DNA of 64,000 nt from the NCBI GenBank assembly GCA_940337035.1, contig CALNHX010001936.1:1-64000 (forward strand). Direction: 5' to 3'. How positions within the stretch are numbered: position 1 is the stretch's first letter; each line of letters starts with the position of its first letter. A program made the translations under genes and the position numbers. Under the pieces are notes generated by a model. The model was given only the letters and a program-made list of their open reading frames with translations. It had not been told where the DNA came from and did not search any database. Shown here piece by piece: positions 34,016 to 46,265 of the stretch. The stretch is from Agriotes lineatus (taxonomy: Eukaryota; Arthropoda; Insecta; Coleoptera; Elateridae).

Positions 34016-35548
34016 CAGGGTGTCCCGAAAAATCGTTTACAAATTTTCAGGGATTGGAGAGGAAAGCAAGTGAAGTAATTTTCGCTACGCAACATATGGT
34101 CGGAAACGTCACCTTGGTATTAAAAAAAGTGATTTATTGCATATCGCTTGATATTGTACGTTACAACGATAATTGATAAAATGCATAAAAGAGGCATAAA
34201 CTTGCATAGTTTATGTGCTGTTGGGTGTTTTGCTGCTAGTTGATCGTCACCAAACTTACTACAATTCGTGTTGAGTTGCTGTACTGTAGTGAAAATGGGA
34301 GACCAGTTCACGTTTGCAGAATTCGCTGACATGCATCTGGTGTATGGAGAAACCGGTGGCAATGCGAGGGCAGCGGAGAGGTTGTACCGTGAGAGGTTAC
34401 CAACAAGGCGTCATCCTTCGCACCCTACATTTTCTGCCGTTGATCGCCGGTTGCGTGAAACCGGATCAGTTAAGGTCAGAAAAGAGGCGTCAGGAGCAAG
34501 GAAACGTGTGCGAACACAATCTTTTATAAATGAGGTGCTCCAGCGATTTGAGGACAATCCGTCCACCAGCACACGCGCAGTTGCCCATGCAATGGGTGTT
34601 CAGCATATGCGTGTATGGGACGTGCTTCACGAGCAAGGGTTGTACCCGTTCCACAACCAGAAAGTCCAGCCACTCCTGCCAAACGACTACGAACTCAGAA
34701 TGGAGTACTGCGAATGGTTCGTAGAGCGTTGCAATGCGGACCCACAATTCCCATCGCGCATCCTGTTTACCGATGAGGCCACCTTCACGAGGGATGGGAT
34801 TTTCAACTTTAAAAACAACCATATCTGGAGTGAGGACAATCCGCATGCAAATCTGTCGAGAGGCCATCAACAACGATTCAGCATCAACATTTGGGCCGGC
34901 ATTGTCGAAGATCGTTTGGTGGGCCCTTACATGTTACCACCTCGCCTGAATGCCGAAATTTATGTAACTTTCCTCCAAGAAGTTTTGCTGGAGTTATTAG
35001 AAGACGTGCCCCTAGCAATCAGGCAGGGTATGTGGTTTCAACATGATGGGGGCTCATTTCAGTCACGCTGTACGCCAACATCTGGATCTGACATATCGCA
35101 ATCATTGAATAGGCAAGGACGGGACCGTCAATTGGCCAGCACGTTCCCCTGATTTAACGCCGCTGGATTTCTTCCTATGGGGAAATTTAAAAAGCTTAGT
35201 GTACGCGACTCCAGTGAACACACAGGAGGACTTGGTAGCCCGAATTATTGATGCCTGTGGAATGATCCGGGAAACTCTAGGAATTTTGGCCAGAGTTCGA
35301 GCGAACATGGTGCGTCGCTGCCACGCTTGCAACGATGTTGTAGGTCAATAGTTCGAGCAATTATTATGAATGATGGTTGTTAAGTACCATTTTGTTGTTT
35401 TTACTTTTGTAACTTACGATAAAAAGCAATCTGTAATAAATCTTTTTTTTTTCAATAACAAGGAGAAGTTTCCGACCATATGTTGCGTAGCGAAAATTAC
35501 TTCACTTGCCTTCCTCTCCAATCCCTGAAAATTTTTCGGGACACCCTG
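34016..35548 (+). mobile_element. Rosa-like (DD41D) Tc1/mariner-superfamily transposon
   Basis: Terminal inverted repeats of about 90 bp begin CAGGGTGTCCCGAAAAAT and share TTTTCAGGGATTGGAGAGGA and CTACGCAACATATGGTCGGA. The right repeat lacks 9 bp present in the left one. TA flanks both sides (34014-34015 and 35549-35550), a clean target duplication. The length is 1533 bp and it holds one transposase gene, now broken. Confidence 0.9.
34268..35351 (+). pseudogene. Rosa-like transposase, frameshifted with a premature stop
   Basis: The likely start is the Met at 34295 (MGDQFTFAEFADM). An N-terminal DUF4817-type helix-turn-helix (YGETGGNARAAERLYRERLP) precedes a second DNA-binding part with NPSTSTRAVAHAMGVQ. 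Catalytic motifs are ILFTDEATFTRDG (first Asp) and MWFQHDG (second Asp). Right after the latter, near 35050, the frame shifts. In the other frame the protein continues to a TGA at 35106-35108 where family members have Trp, then SPDLTPLDFFLWGNLKSLVY with the third Asp, and ends at 35351. The spacing between the last two Asp is 39 in this copy and would be about 41 in the intact family. Two lesions make it non-functional, although most of the protein is well preserved. Confidence 0.9.
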
Positions 35549-35551
35549 TAT

Positions 35552-37129
35552 ATTTCTGATTATTTGTACATATAATGCCCAAATTAGCTATTTATGTAAC
35601 ACGAACATAATAAAGGACATTATTAGACGAGCCTTGTTTATGTCAGAGCAAGCTTATCAGCGAGACTAATAAAAATACAAGTCAATAAAGTTTGATTATG
35701 TACAAGCTACATAAAAAGCTTTATATTTGACACTTATGGAAATCATCTTTCTTCAATGTTTTTAATTGCAGTCTCGCCGCCGCTTGAAACCCTTCTATCG
35801 AGTCAAATCGTTTACTTTTTACGCTCATTTTGTAATGCTTTATACTGGCTAGTAATTTTTGTTAATTTCTTGCATATACGTGCCTTGGGACAGTCATTTG
35901 TTTTGAGTGAAACGATTGAGAACACTTTAGAAAAATTGAGTATATCAATCTGAATATTACATATCAATTTTTGTAGATGTATTTGGCTATACAACGTATG
36001 TACAATATAAATTAATAGCCTCAGGTCAAGCGCCTTCGTGGGGCGGCACTGTACTTCATGGCGGCAGCAGCTGAAACTAATAATGCTAAAATGGCTGCGT
36101 TTGTTGACAAATGCCGCCGGGTCAGTGTAGAGTCATTTTGAAGATAGTTAACCCACAGGGGTCTTTTCTCAGCCGATTTCACGGCGAATCTACAGGTGGA
36201 ATTTTAGTAGTCCAGTGAGGCATGTATTTTGTGGTTGCTACTTTAAGCATATTCTGCTATTTTAGATATATCAATCTGATATTCCCTAATTACATTTCTA
36301 AACTTCTAAAGAACTTGATGTCTCACCGATATAGTATTTTTCGTATTCACAAGAAATACTATATATATACAATTCTGTAAATGTTGTTCATCGTTGAACG
36401 GTTTCATCGACCGCTCAACAACCACAAACATTGTCATAACACAAAGATTTTATCCAAAGAATCTATTTCAACTAGACGTAAAATTAAAGAAATTTCGTAT
36501 ATATTACTAAGCAACGACGAATGCGTGTCCACACCTTTAGTTGATTTAAATAATGGTTGACTATCTATTCCTAAAGATACAGTCAGATAATTGGCTGTCA
36601 TCTATTTACTGGGGAGGTTATTATATAATAATAATAATAATAATAATATTCGCACTCTGATAGATTTCTAGTAAAATAAACTAAGCTTTTCTAGTTAATT
36701 TTAAGTTAATTAGTTAATTGTTGAAAACTTGAGTACATTTTTCTTCCGAAACGTTCATGTTCTAATATTTTTTTTTATTTTGCAGTGTGGCGAAATACCC
36801 AAAGAAAGAGCACAAAGCGCTCAATATTCTACCCAGAGGTGTATAGTTTTTATTTTGTTTCTGAGAATAGCATTTTGTGTGTGCCAGGTTGCCATTTTTA
36901 CCGTTTTCACATTACTTCAAGGGGCTCGAGCGCTACTTGAGCTAATCTTACCTAAGCGAAACCTGGAACGCCGAAGCCGGAAGTAGAACTTTCACCCGCA
37001 GGGTCCAAATTTCGCTGTGACCTCGACTGCAAGTGGCGAGACCGCAGACGCTATTTGCAGTCGCTCGCTCTTAAGTCACATGCTGCTAGTACATATCTAC
37101 CGAGCTTTCACCGGTCCGCCACATAGGGG
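35552..37129. other. Mostly unrecognised; (TAA)n at 36626-36650
   Basis: A short TAA microsatellite lies at 36626-36650. A G+C-richer stretch at 36780-37120 follows a T-run ending TTTTGCAG, and it could hold an exon or the edge of the retrotransposon relic. No known domain is visible. Confidence 0.35.
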
Positions 37130-38405
37130 CGCACCCTCTAGGAGTAACAGGCTACCCCGAAAAACCGACACAACTGAATTGTTTAAAGAATTCCACCTCA
37201 CAAACACTCGATTCTTTAGGAAGGATTCTCTACTGTAATTTATGTGCGCGGCCTGGAAACGAGGTTCTCTGTTTAAAATAAAAAGCCTTGGCAGAATACG
37301 CGACACACCACCCACTATGATTCGGTACGTTAAAATGTGGTTACTACATTTACGCCGATCGTCAAGAGTCGTTAGATTTAATACATTCACTCGATCTTCA
37401 TAGGACAGTCTCCTCAGCCGTGGTGAAAAGTGGGTAGTTCTGCATTGAACTGTTCAAAAAGTTGGATCTCTTTTCGTAGCTGTAGAGACCACAGTGATAC
37501 TCCAAATTCAAGATGCAGTGTAATCCTTGAGTAGTATAAGAGAGATCAAGTGAAAAGCTTTGGATATAACACATTATTTGCCTTTTTAACCCCACTTAAA
37601 ACTTGAGGAGACCAGGATAAGTCGATTGCAATTATTACCTCTAAATCACTTTGTTGATCCACTGTTTCTAGGTGTTGACCAATGACTCCATAAGAATATT
37701 TAGAGTTATTATAGATCCCCTATATAGAACACTACTTTTGGAAGTGTTAATCGGTAACAACCAGATGCCATAGCATTGATGTATTCTGGAAAGATCCTTC
37801 TTCATGGTATCGTAATGGAAAGCTGGGTTGTTAAACAGTTGGAATTAATAAGTTTACGAAGATTCGAGATAAATATAATAAATAAGATAGAGCGCAATAC
37901 GGATCCTTGTGGAACCCCGCTTATACAGTCTTTATAATTGGAGAATGACTGTCCCACTCTTACACGAAAAAACGTAGCCTCGCATACGAATGTGTTTCAC
38001 TTTGTGCAAAAAGTACGGTATATGTATTGTATCAAAAGCAAAGCAGAAATCGATGTAAATAATATCCAAAGGCACTCCTAGTTGTAATGTACGGCTCCAC
38101 AAATTTGTGCCCGTTAGTAGATTAGTGGTGAAGGAGCATCTTGGCAAAAACCCATGTTGTTTAAGTGGAACAATGTTGTGCTCAAGTAGAAACGGTAGTA
38201 GTTCAGTGACTACGAGTCTTTCATCAGTTTACATACGATGTAGGTAAGGTTAATTAGTCGATAAGTATTAAGGATCAGCGTATCCCCCTCTTTAAAAATT
38301 GGTGTAATTACTGCACTTTTCCAAACCTCTGGAGTTGCGCCTACTTCAACCTGCAACGCGTACACGTTATAGTTTTCAAAGCTAGAGGAATTTTTTACTT
38401 TAGCC
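37130..38405 (-). mobile_element. CR1-type retrotransposon relic
   Basis: On the minus strand, from right to left: WKSAVITPIFKEGDTL, then TYRLINLTYIVCKL, then FTTNLLTGTNLWSRTLQL and IIYIDFCFAFDTIHIPYFLH (RT core). At its 3' end stands NRVFVRWNSLNNSVV. These correspond in order to motifs in the intact copy at 19548-22463. Stops and frameshifts break it, and the FADD box is lost. Confidence 0.8.
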
Positions 38406-39194
38406 ATTCAATTTTTTACTTTGAAGCGGCAAACTGATAATCCTAGGCAAACGTCAACTTTGCTCATAAGACTGTTTTCTACTGTGATTATAAAGAAAAT
38501 TATTTAATTACCTCCATACTGGTATTCGCTATATTTCGTAAAAATGCTCATTGCCATATAAAACCTCTTTCCAACTACCATTATGTAAAAGTATTCAAGC
38601 AGCTATAGAAAAAATCGACATTTACGTAGCTTTGCTTGATTTGTAAACAAAAAACGCAATTTTCGTCGCAGTGAAAAAGAAAGAACAAAATTTAAATAAA
38701 ATTCAAGCTTCAAGTATCTCATTACCTTTTTGTTGCTGTTATTACAAGTCTGGATTGTTTATTTCTATTCTAATTAGGACATTTCAATTTCAATAGATTA
38801 TATTTCTTTTTCGATTTTGGGTGTGAATTAATAAATCAGTAAACTAAAGTACAATGACTCAGTGTTTTTATTGAACTTCACTAAATAGTCCTGCAGGCAT
38901 GTTTTTCTTAATAAAAATGTAACTAAGTTGTACAGCATTTATATTTCAAGAATATCTAACGCATGATAAAATATAATTTAAATAAGTTCAGCGTTGTTGT
39001 TTTAAGATTAGCTAACTGACATTTCAGTGCCAAAATTTACAAGAGGCAAAAAGTCGTTGTACAAATTCTGCACTTGATTGCTGGCGATTTTCGAATGTAA
39101 AAATAACTACTGTATATTTGTGGTCTAGTTAACTTTGGAAATGTTGAAGTCACGTCGTTCATTACATTATATTGAACAAATGACCTCATATTTG
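38406..39194. other. Intergenic, nothing recognised
   Basis: A+T-rich with no frame of note. It separates two oppositely oriented CR1 relics. Confidence 0.4.
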
Positions 39195-39515
39195 TTTTGT
39201 TTGTTTGTGTATTATAGACAAGGTCTAAGTATGCAGAGTACCAGGGATTTTAGACACTGACTGCTGTGATCATTGGGTTAACTCCTACTTAGACTTGAGC
39301 CGAAACTAAGGAATTCCAACCCTAGCAAGGGATCTTTTATATGCTACACATCTTAGTTTTATGGAATCGACGGCTTTACATCACTTCCGAATGACGGCAT
39401 TCTGTATAGGATTGCAATCGCATTTTTTTATTTTAAAAAACCTCACCGGAATCGGGGATTGAACTCGTGATCTTAGATGAGTAGTCAGAATGCTTAACCA
39501 CTGAGCTAGTGAGCA
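39195..39515 (-). mobile_element. tRNA-derived SINE
   Basis: On the minus strand the head reads GCTCACTAGCTCAGTGGTTA with box A TAGCTCAGTGG (39499-39509). Box B GAGTTCAATCC (39456-39466) lies 33 bases on, the spacing of a tRNA promoter. A body with AAAGCCGTCG, AAAAGATCCCTTG and TCGGCTCAAGTC follows, then a CAAA-type tail (ACACAAACAAACAAAAC) at 39195-39215. The acceptor stem does not close and the anticodon loop is degenerate, so it is not a tRNA gene. Confidence 0.75.
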
Positions 39516-39639
39516 TGACTTCACCTCATGTTTAATTCAACATTTGCTTCAAATAGTAAACAAATTGTTGGTAACGTAAAGCTACGATTCTTGTTATAAC
39601 AAGTAACTTAACAGAAAAGATTTGTTCCCAACACTGCCA

Positions 39640-41090
39640 AGAGATACTAGAACACTCCATGTAATTTCCCACATTAATGTCACTGAAGAAAAGGCTTCGA
39701 AAGTATTTGAAGGTCTCAAAAGATACTCAAGTCCTGGTCCGGATGGAATACCAACTGCAAGAACACACTGGTTCCTACTTTGGCATTCACATACAACAAC
39801 ATACTGGAAGAAGGCATTTCCCGGAAAACTGGTGGCAAGGGATTATCCTAATTTTCAAAAAGGGAGAAAATTATGACCCATCAAATTATCGCCCTATAAT
39901 CCTAACATGCTATGCCGGCTATTAGAAAAAATCGTGTCAAATGAAATAACAGTTTTTCTAGAGCAAAACAAACTTTTACCAAGCACACACCTCACTGCTC
40001 CACAACCACCTGTGCAGTCTGAATAAGTGGACCAAGAATGTTGATGAAGGAAAACCGGTAGACTTTGTGTACTTAGGCTTTCAAAAGGCTTTCGGCACTG
40101 TGTTCTTCGAAAGGTTGCTGCACAAGCTGGATATATGGAAGCCAGAGGAACCATTCTTTGATGGATAGAGCTTTTTCTCAAAAACCGTACTTTCAAAGTT
40201 AGAGTAAATAGTTTTCCCTGACACATTGTATACAATGATGTGCCACAAGGCTTTGTTTTGAGGCCTCTCTTGTTCATATTGTATATAAGTGACCTCACAG
40301 ACCAAGTTAAGACCAATATTTCACTATTTACAGGTGACATGAAATTGTTTTGTAACACATCAACAGACTACATTGATCTCAAGGAAGATCTGAAAACTAT
40401 TGAAGTTTGGACAACTGCTGGGTTATTACAATTGCATGAAAACAAGTGTACGGTTTTGCATATTGGTCACAATAATCTGAATCACCAATATTAAATTAAC
40501 GGCATTCAAATACAAGCTGTTATAAAACAAAGAGATCTAGGAGTCTAAAACCTAAAATGGGACACACACATATTGCACATGGCGAAGAAAGGTAACCAGC
40601 TTATATATCTAATTAAATCAGCATTTTCAAATCACTCCATTGCTACGATAAACAACTGTACACAACATATATCCGACCTAAACTAGGGTATTACCATTCT
40701 GTATGAAACCAATATTCCCTCTAGGACATCAAGCAACTGGAAAGGATGCAGCGCAGATGTACAGAGATTCCTGAAGAAATCCGTAACTCACTCTACGAGG
40801 TTAGACTACAGAGTTTTCACCTACCAAGCTTGCAACTAAGAAAGGAGATAGGATTCCTCATTGAAACTTACAAGATTATGACAGGATATTACTCAGAATA
40901 TAAATCCAGTGACCTTCTTGGCAAACAACAATCAGAATCTCAGAGGACATTTCAAAAAGCTTAGTACAATCAAGTGGTTTACCGATGGAGCTCTCTGGCA
41001 AACAATACTGTCTGTGCTCCTAAACAAAATACTTTGAATAATCGCTTGGACAAAAATCTGGACAGTTTATTTAACACATTAGTGCACTAC
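39640..41090 (+). mobile_element. CR1-type retrotransposon relic
   Basis: Plus-strand pieces in changing frames include YSSPGPDGIP, ENYDPSNYRPIILTC, PLLFILYISDLTDQVKTNIS and the end motif NKCTVLHIGHNNLNHQY. The last closely resembles DKCTVLHIGHNNPKVQY in the intact copy at 19.5-22.5 kb. The ADD box reads LFTGDMKLF here, so the catalytic pair is lost. Confidence 0.8.
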
Positions 41091-41457
41091 TTTTAGAGAC
41101 AACAGTGAAAGATATAATAGTCTAAGTTCGAAAGTAATAGACTCACCGGTTTTACCGCTTCTTATTAGTAATTGCATAATACTAATTATAATAATAACTT
41201 TCTTTTAAGATTAAAGCTATATAGTAGCTAGATAGATCTACTCAAGTCTAACTGAAAGTAATAATTGGCAACTGCTGTTATTATTATTTTTCACAGTGCC
41301 AACATTTATTAAACCAACTTCTTCACTACTATTTGGTGACACTTGCAAACAATCTATGGCTGTAATTGTACATACACAGTAATTTTGTATATTTATATTT
41401 ATAAATTATTACAAACTAATATCACAATACAGTATCTAATTTTCATTTACATTCTGT

Positions 41458-42813
41458 TTACCAACGTGAAGTGAAGTGATTGATATCATTACTTTCTGAA
41501 ATGTAGGCTAGAACCTCATATGAGTGATACTCTACTTGTTTTCCATCTTTTACTGCATACAGGGCATAGCAATAGAGATCCCCGCATATGACCTTTCCAA
41601 CGACAGTTTCTCCGTCCCGTTGCACCCGCCCTATGTAGGTTTCCAACCCACGCTGATAGCCTCCATTTATCAGCTGTTTTTTGTTCATTTTAAACAGCTT
41701 TGAATTAGAGGTTGGAATCCACGTATAGATTTCCGGTTTTTTAGTACATAGGACCTAGGGAATAAAAATATATAAGGTAAAACGGTGTTATTTGTTTTTA
41801 TTCGTGTAAGCATTGCGTAGCTGCATTCGTTATACTACTGATTTTCTTTAAACCCACCTTGATGCTTGAACTTGTTGACCAAGCTTCTTCTTTCCATTCG
41901 AAATACAAATTCAAGTCGCCTTCTTGCATTTGCCCTGGGATTACGTTACCTTCAATGGGGGCTTGGCCAATGTAGACCGGCTTGTCTCGACTATAGCCTG
42001 CTTTAAGTGCATCTGTAGGTATAGTTCCATCATATGGTCTCCAGTGGCATCCGGAAACTAAAATTTGGTTAGAAAGATTAGAATGATTATAATAGCTATT
42101 TATGCAACGAGTGCTAAATGTGAATGTTTATGCACGAAACATGAAAATTATGAAACGAAGCCGAAGGCTGAGTTTCATACATGCTGAGCGCAATAACACT
42201 TTTAGCACGAGTTTGCATACAATATTTTTTCTTCTTAAATTTACTGTTATTAATCCATAAATGTCGATTGAACAGCGGTTTGCATTTATGCCAGTTATAA
42301 TTTATGTCATAGTAAAGAGATGGCCGTGATGGCACAGGGACTGTTTCTGCAGCCGGTAGTTGTCAAAGTTAGTTAACAAAGGTAATTCTAATAGTACACA
42401 TTTTACTTTATTTATTACATAATGCTTTAATTATTTAAAAAACATTTTACCTCTAACGAAAGAAGTAAATAGAATAACTTTATAACCTCACTTCGAGTTT
42501 AAAATACTAAATTCAAAATCAGCTGTTTACTTTTAGCACATATTCTAAAAGTAAACAGCTGATGTCACTTTTAGCACGCTGATGTATAAAACGTCATTTT
42601 TAGTTCAACAAGCTAGTGCTAAAAGGCCTACTTTTAGTAGTGGTTGTAGAAAAAAGTTGTTTTACGTTATATGTTATTACGAACATAATAGTCTATTCTA
42701 ACTCGTTAAGTATTATGAAATATTAAAGCCTTACCATATTTCTTGATCCTCCTGCCGGTTACTATCACCCCGACACTGAGGAAAGCAAACACGAATATCA
42801 TGTACTTGTTCAT
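41458..42813 (-). CDS. Secreted DM9-repeat (DUF3421) protein, intact three-exon gene (gene A)
   Basis: Exons on the minus strand: 42735-42813, 41858-42057 and 41458-41754, giving 191 residues. Donors are GTAAGG and GTGGGT; acceptors are TTTTAG and CCCTAG. Phases fit (79+200 nt = 93 codons). Exon 1 encodes a signal peptide (MNKYMIFVFAFLSVGVIVTG). Exon 2 is DM9 repeat 1: HWRPYDGTIPTDALKAGY, then KPVYIGQAPIEGNVIPGQ. Exon 3 is repeat 2: IYTWIPTSN, then GGYQRGLETYIGRVQRDGET, VVGKVICGD and YHSYEVL. The DM9 pattern is W-P...G.vP..A...G.d....yIGRa...g...pGKv....y....yEVL. DM9 proteins in molluscs and flies include mannose-binding lectins and infection-responsive factors, so a secreted defence role is a family-based inference. 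It is the only undamaged member of this cluster. Confidence 0.9.
42101..42219. repeat. Hairpin repeat in intron 1 of DM9 gene A
   Basis: TATGCAACGAGTGCTAAA at the left pairs with TTTAGCACGAGTTTGCATA at the right, and inner arms ATGAAACGAAGCC / GGCTGAGTTTCAT also pair. It resembles the hairpins at 57.9 and 60.2 kb (GCACGAGTG motif). Confidence 0.65.
42519..42562. repeat. Perfect 18-bp stem with 8-base loop, intron 1 of gene A
   Basis: TCAGCTGTTTACTTTTAG and its exact complement flank CACATATT. Nearby are further TTTTAGCAC motifs, so this is probably part of a second small element in the same intron. Confidence 0.8.
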
Positions 42814-42824
42814 GTCTAATTGTT

Positions 42825-42861
42825 ACTGAGCTGCTGTGATAGCAAACCAGAAGTTTATATA
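42825..42861 (-). promoter_or_regulatory. Core promoter of DM9 gene A
   Basis: On the minus strand TATATAAA (42854-42861) is followed about 30 bases later by an initiator-like TCAGT (42825-42829). This places transcription start near 42827 and leaves a 5' UTR of about 14 bases before the ATG at 42813. Confidence 0.65.
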
Positions 42862-42869
42862 GGAAAATA

Positions 42870-44389
42870 GACATTTAAAAAACGATTCCGATCACCGATA
42901 ATGGAAATTCTACCGAATTTGGTGTTCTACGTACGGTTTAATTACTTGTAGTAGTGGTGATGACGGTGGATCTGTGAATGCGCGTACGCGGGAATTTTGA
43001 TTAAAGAGTTCGTACATAATCTTGTAAGTACATAAAATACGTAATCTTTAAAGGTCGTTCTCTTGTTTATTATTTTAATAATTTCTCGTAACTCTTTGAA
43101 GATAAGTAGGTGTAGGTCGTAACCTCCTCAAGTCAATGTTGACGACAGAAGTGTGATTAACTGCTCCGAAAATTAGTGTTTTTTCACTGGCCTTTGTTCA
43201 ATTGATGTCATATCGTTTAAGTAGTACTTAAATATGCAAACCAACATTTAGCATTTGTCAGAAGTCGATTTTATATTTACATTTTGAGTAGTTACATATT
43301 TTAGGCCATTAACTCTGACTTTCTCTTTTACTAGCTTCGAAAACCATTTTTAATAAAATTCTTCAAACCCTTCATTTTCAAATACCAACAGGGATGTCAA
43401 ATTTGTGTTTTCATATATGAACAGTAACCATAACATGCATAACAAAATTGATTAGAATTAACAAGAAAATGGAAAACATCTAAAACTTATTTCTAAACTG
43501 CCATAAATGTATGTTGGGGGGTATCATCCCGGTACGTTTTCTAGTAATGTAAGTGTCAGTTTGGGAAGAAAAACCTTGGTAATTGTTTAGGTTATATAAT
43601 TATTTCTATAGTATACAGCGCTACAGCTTTAGCGATTATTTGGATTCTATTTTTCTGGGAATCGAAATGATTACATTGAATTCGTATCATATCCTTGTAT
43701 TCTTCTAGAAATGAAAACAGAAAAGAAAACACTGGCTAAAATTATTGCTAATTCAACTTATTTTAATACGCAAGCAATATTCAAATGATAACAATACATT
43801 ATCTGGTATGGCCTATTTACTATTAAACTTTCTTCTTGTAAATCTTTGTTTTGCTCTGGTTTTTGTACATACGTAGGAATTTTCAGCATTCGGGATTAGA
43901 TAACCTTTAATGCGCACTCATTCATTTAACTGTTATTTTGAGAAAGTGTAAGTCGTGTGTAGTGATAGAACAAATTTCAGTCGCAACCTTGTCAAAACAT
44001 TGTTCATATCTTACGGGATTTATTGTAACGATTATCATATTATCAACTTTTTTTTTCAGTCTCTATAGAAACAAAATATAATGCGGTAATAGCGACAACG
44101 AATACAACAACAGTTTGTAGCATTTTCTGGGGACTGGCTATTGCGCTTTTGCATGGTTTATACCTATGCAACAACACTGTTTTTCCTATTTCCAGAATTT
44201 ACATAAATCTATAGCAAGTCTCATAGTTTTTTAGATTCTCAATATTACTAACAAATCCTTGTTTTATTGTAGTTAGATAGATCACAAAATGAAAATACTT
44301 TATAACCACAACTATAAACTACTTATAAGAGAGCTAATATTTCACTCTTCTAAGGTATTCCTGCTTAAGATCAGAGTCGTGGAGATATC
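42870..44389. other. Intergenic within the DM9 cluster
   Basis: No gene was recognised. About 44260-44390 (ACTATAAACTACTTATAAGA..) resembles the 3' flanks of the DM9 copies at 47.1 and 50.2 kb, so the duplicated unit includes the 3' UTR. Confidence 0.45.
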
Positions 44390-45166
44390 ATGGGCACGTC
44401 AGGTTTAAAAACTTGGAATTTGTAATATTGAACTTCCTCCTCATCTCTTATAACGTACAAGGGAGAACATGCACATGACTTTGCCAACAGTGTCTTTTTC
44501 TCCATTTTGCACTCGCTCAATATATACTTTCACGAACTGCTCATAGCCTTTTTTGATGAGATATATCGTATTAAACCGGGAAAGTATTTCGTTGGTCGTT
44601 CTACGCCGTTCATACCGAATAGCTGACTGGTAAGAGCTTAATATCTAAAAAAAAGTACATAACAATGTTCTCAAGTCGGATGGAAAATAATGACAGCTGT
44701 ACTACTGATCTAAATCTATTATTTATTCTTCAGAGAAGATAGTTTTCGAAATTTTTGACAATAAACTGGTTTTACTGTGTTTGAATCGACTTGACGTGTA
44801 TCCTTTCTAAGGTATAGTTACCAAAAAAATCTAATAAATCGAAAAACAATACAGTACTAAAACACTGGCTGTTAGTTCCTGATTCAATCAGATCTTTCCT
44901 TACGTAATAAACATGATAATCATCTTCATTTAGTCTTCTTGGAATTATATCACTGTGTACTAAATCTTGGCCGATACATAATAGTTTGTTATTGTTATAT
45001 CTCGTGATAAAAGCATCTGCAAGTATTTATCAACTTCCATTGGTAACCTAAAAAGTACTCTTTCTAGCGGAATTAGCAAATATGTGTATTTTACCAAAAT
45101 TTCTTTAGCAGTTGCTATGGATGACATTTTGAAGAAGGGAAGGAAACAGAAAGCGTACTTCTCCAT
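44390..45166 (-). pseudogene. DM9-repeat pseudogene (copy C)
   Basis: Exon 1 begins at 45166 with MEKYAFCFLPFFKMSSIATA, followed by a GTAAAA donor and a roughly 50-bp intron that closely matches intron 1 of gene B. Exon 2 (about 44870-45075) has lost bases after QWK. It resumes in another frame as DAFITRYNNNKLLCIGQDLV and IIPRRLNEDDYHVYYVRKDL. Exon 3 (about 44395-44650) reads GYEQFVKVYIERVQNGEKDT, VGKVMC and then shifts frame near 44470 before CSPLYVIRDEEEVQYYKFQV. At least two frameshifting deletions make a normal product impossible. Homology to gene B is clear throughout, so this is a former member of the array. Confidence 0.85.
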
Positions 45167-45535
45167 CTCCGTTCTTGAGAATAAAATATTTGAGCGAACG
45201 CAACAAACTATTGTCAGTGACTGAAATACGTAACACGACTTACTTACAGAAGTGTTTTAAGGAAGTGCAGCACATTCTGCTTCGTTGTTCTATTTTTAAG
45301 TATGTAAAAAATCTTGTAAGTTGCTTGATAAAAGATATAAACGTGAAATATTTTATGTAATTTTATTTATTTTTGAAAACTACAAGACAATACTGAAGCT
45401 ACATTTTATATTTATTTGACATGTTCGTGCATTAAGGAGTTCTTATCTTAGCCCCTACACAGGAATTTGTTTATATTATTCTCTTAATTGCTCAGTAGCT
45501 TTGAATCCTCATCTTTAGATTGTCCAAAGGGTAGG

Positions 45536-46265
45536 GCCCATGCTGTCGTATATAAGAAATTATAAAAGCAGTTCTAACCCCTCGACCACTCACTATTGCA
45601 CCTTTCACAGAATATTCAGTTTGTTCTGACAAAAATAGGTCATTCCTGTTGCTATGCTTCTTCTCTCTCTCTCTCTCTCTTCTTCAGACTTTGTTGGTCC
45701 AATATTGGACATAGTCCTCCCCGATTCGGTCCCATTCTTCTCTCTGATTTGCCAGTCTGATCCACTTTTTACCGGCCACCTTCCGGATGTCATCCGACCA
45801 TCTGGTTACTGGTCTTCCTACGCTTCGTCTCGTTGTTCTTGGTCTCCACTGTAGCAGTCTTGTAGCCCATCTATCATTTGTCCTTCTAGCCACATGTCCT
45901 GCCCAACTCCACTTCAGTTGGGCTATTCTTTTTACTACATCCTCCACTCCGGTTTGCTTTCTAATCCATTCATTTCTTTTTCTTTCCCGAAGAGTTATGC
46001 CCAGCATTTGTCTTTCCATAGCTCTTTGGGATTTTGCCATTTTGTCTGCTATTTTCTTTGTGATTGCATTAGTTTCAAGACCATATGTAAGTACCGGTAG
46101 GACACATGTATTGTATATTTTTGCTTTTTGGCGTTTGGTGCTTCTTCTAGCTGTAGCTAATAGCACAAGATCATACGTAAATAGTAAATTTTCAGATGGC
46201 AAATTTGTGAAAATATTGTTAGAATATTACGAGGTTACCGAATGAATGTACGATTTGGTTTAACG
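45536..46265 (+). pseudogene. Opposite-strand promoter and signal-peptide exon relic, copy 1, split by an RTE insertion
   Basis: TATATAAG at 45549-45556 is followed by a leader and a hydrophobic run that reads IPVAM (before the insertion) and LLLAVANSTRSY (after it), then a GTAAAT donor-like site near 46178. There is no usable ATG at the expected start (a TAG precedes the run). Copy 2 at 49826-50065 is homologous without the insertion. The gene this exon belonged to is not identified. Confidence 0.5.
45665..46138 (-). mobile_element. 5'-truncated RTE insertion with 10-bp target duplication
   Basis: The sequence TGCTTCTTCT flanks it on both sides (45655-45664 and 46139-46148), and the paralogous site near 49950 is empty. 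The minus-strand frame encodes the RTE C-terminus: NTCVLPVLTYGLETNAITKK, QRAMERQMLGITLRERK, LKWSWAGHVARRTNDRW and RRSVGRPVTRWSDDI, ending at a stop in the (AG)n tail at 45665-45690. It is related to, but clearly different from, the fragment at 25.8-26.8 kb. Confidence 0.95.

Noticed and set aside
34490..34873. Minus-strand frame of 127 codons
   Set aside because: Antisense of the rosa-like transposase.
39440..39515. Possible tRNA gene on the minus strand
   Set aside because: Box A and box B are good, but the acceptor stem does not pair and a SINE body and CAAA tail follow, so it is a tRNA-derived SINE.
45787..46245. 152-codon plus-strand frame
   Set aside because: Mostly antisense to the RTE fragment; only its last part overlaps the exon relic.
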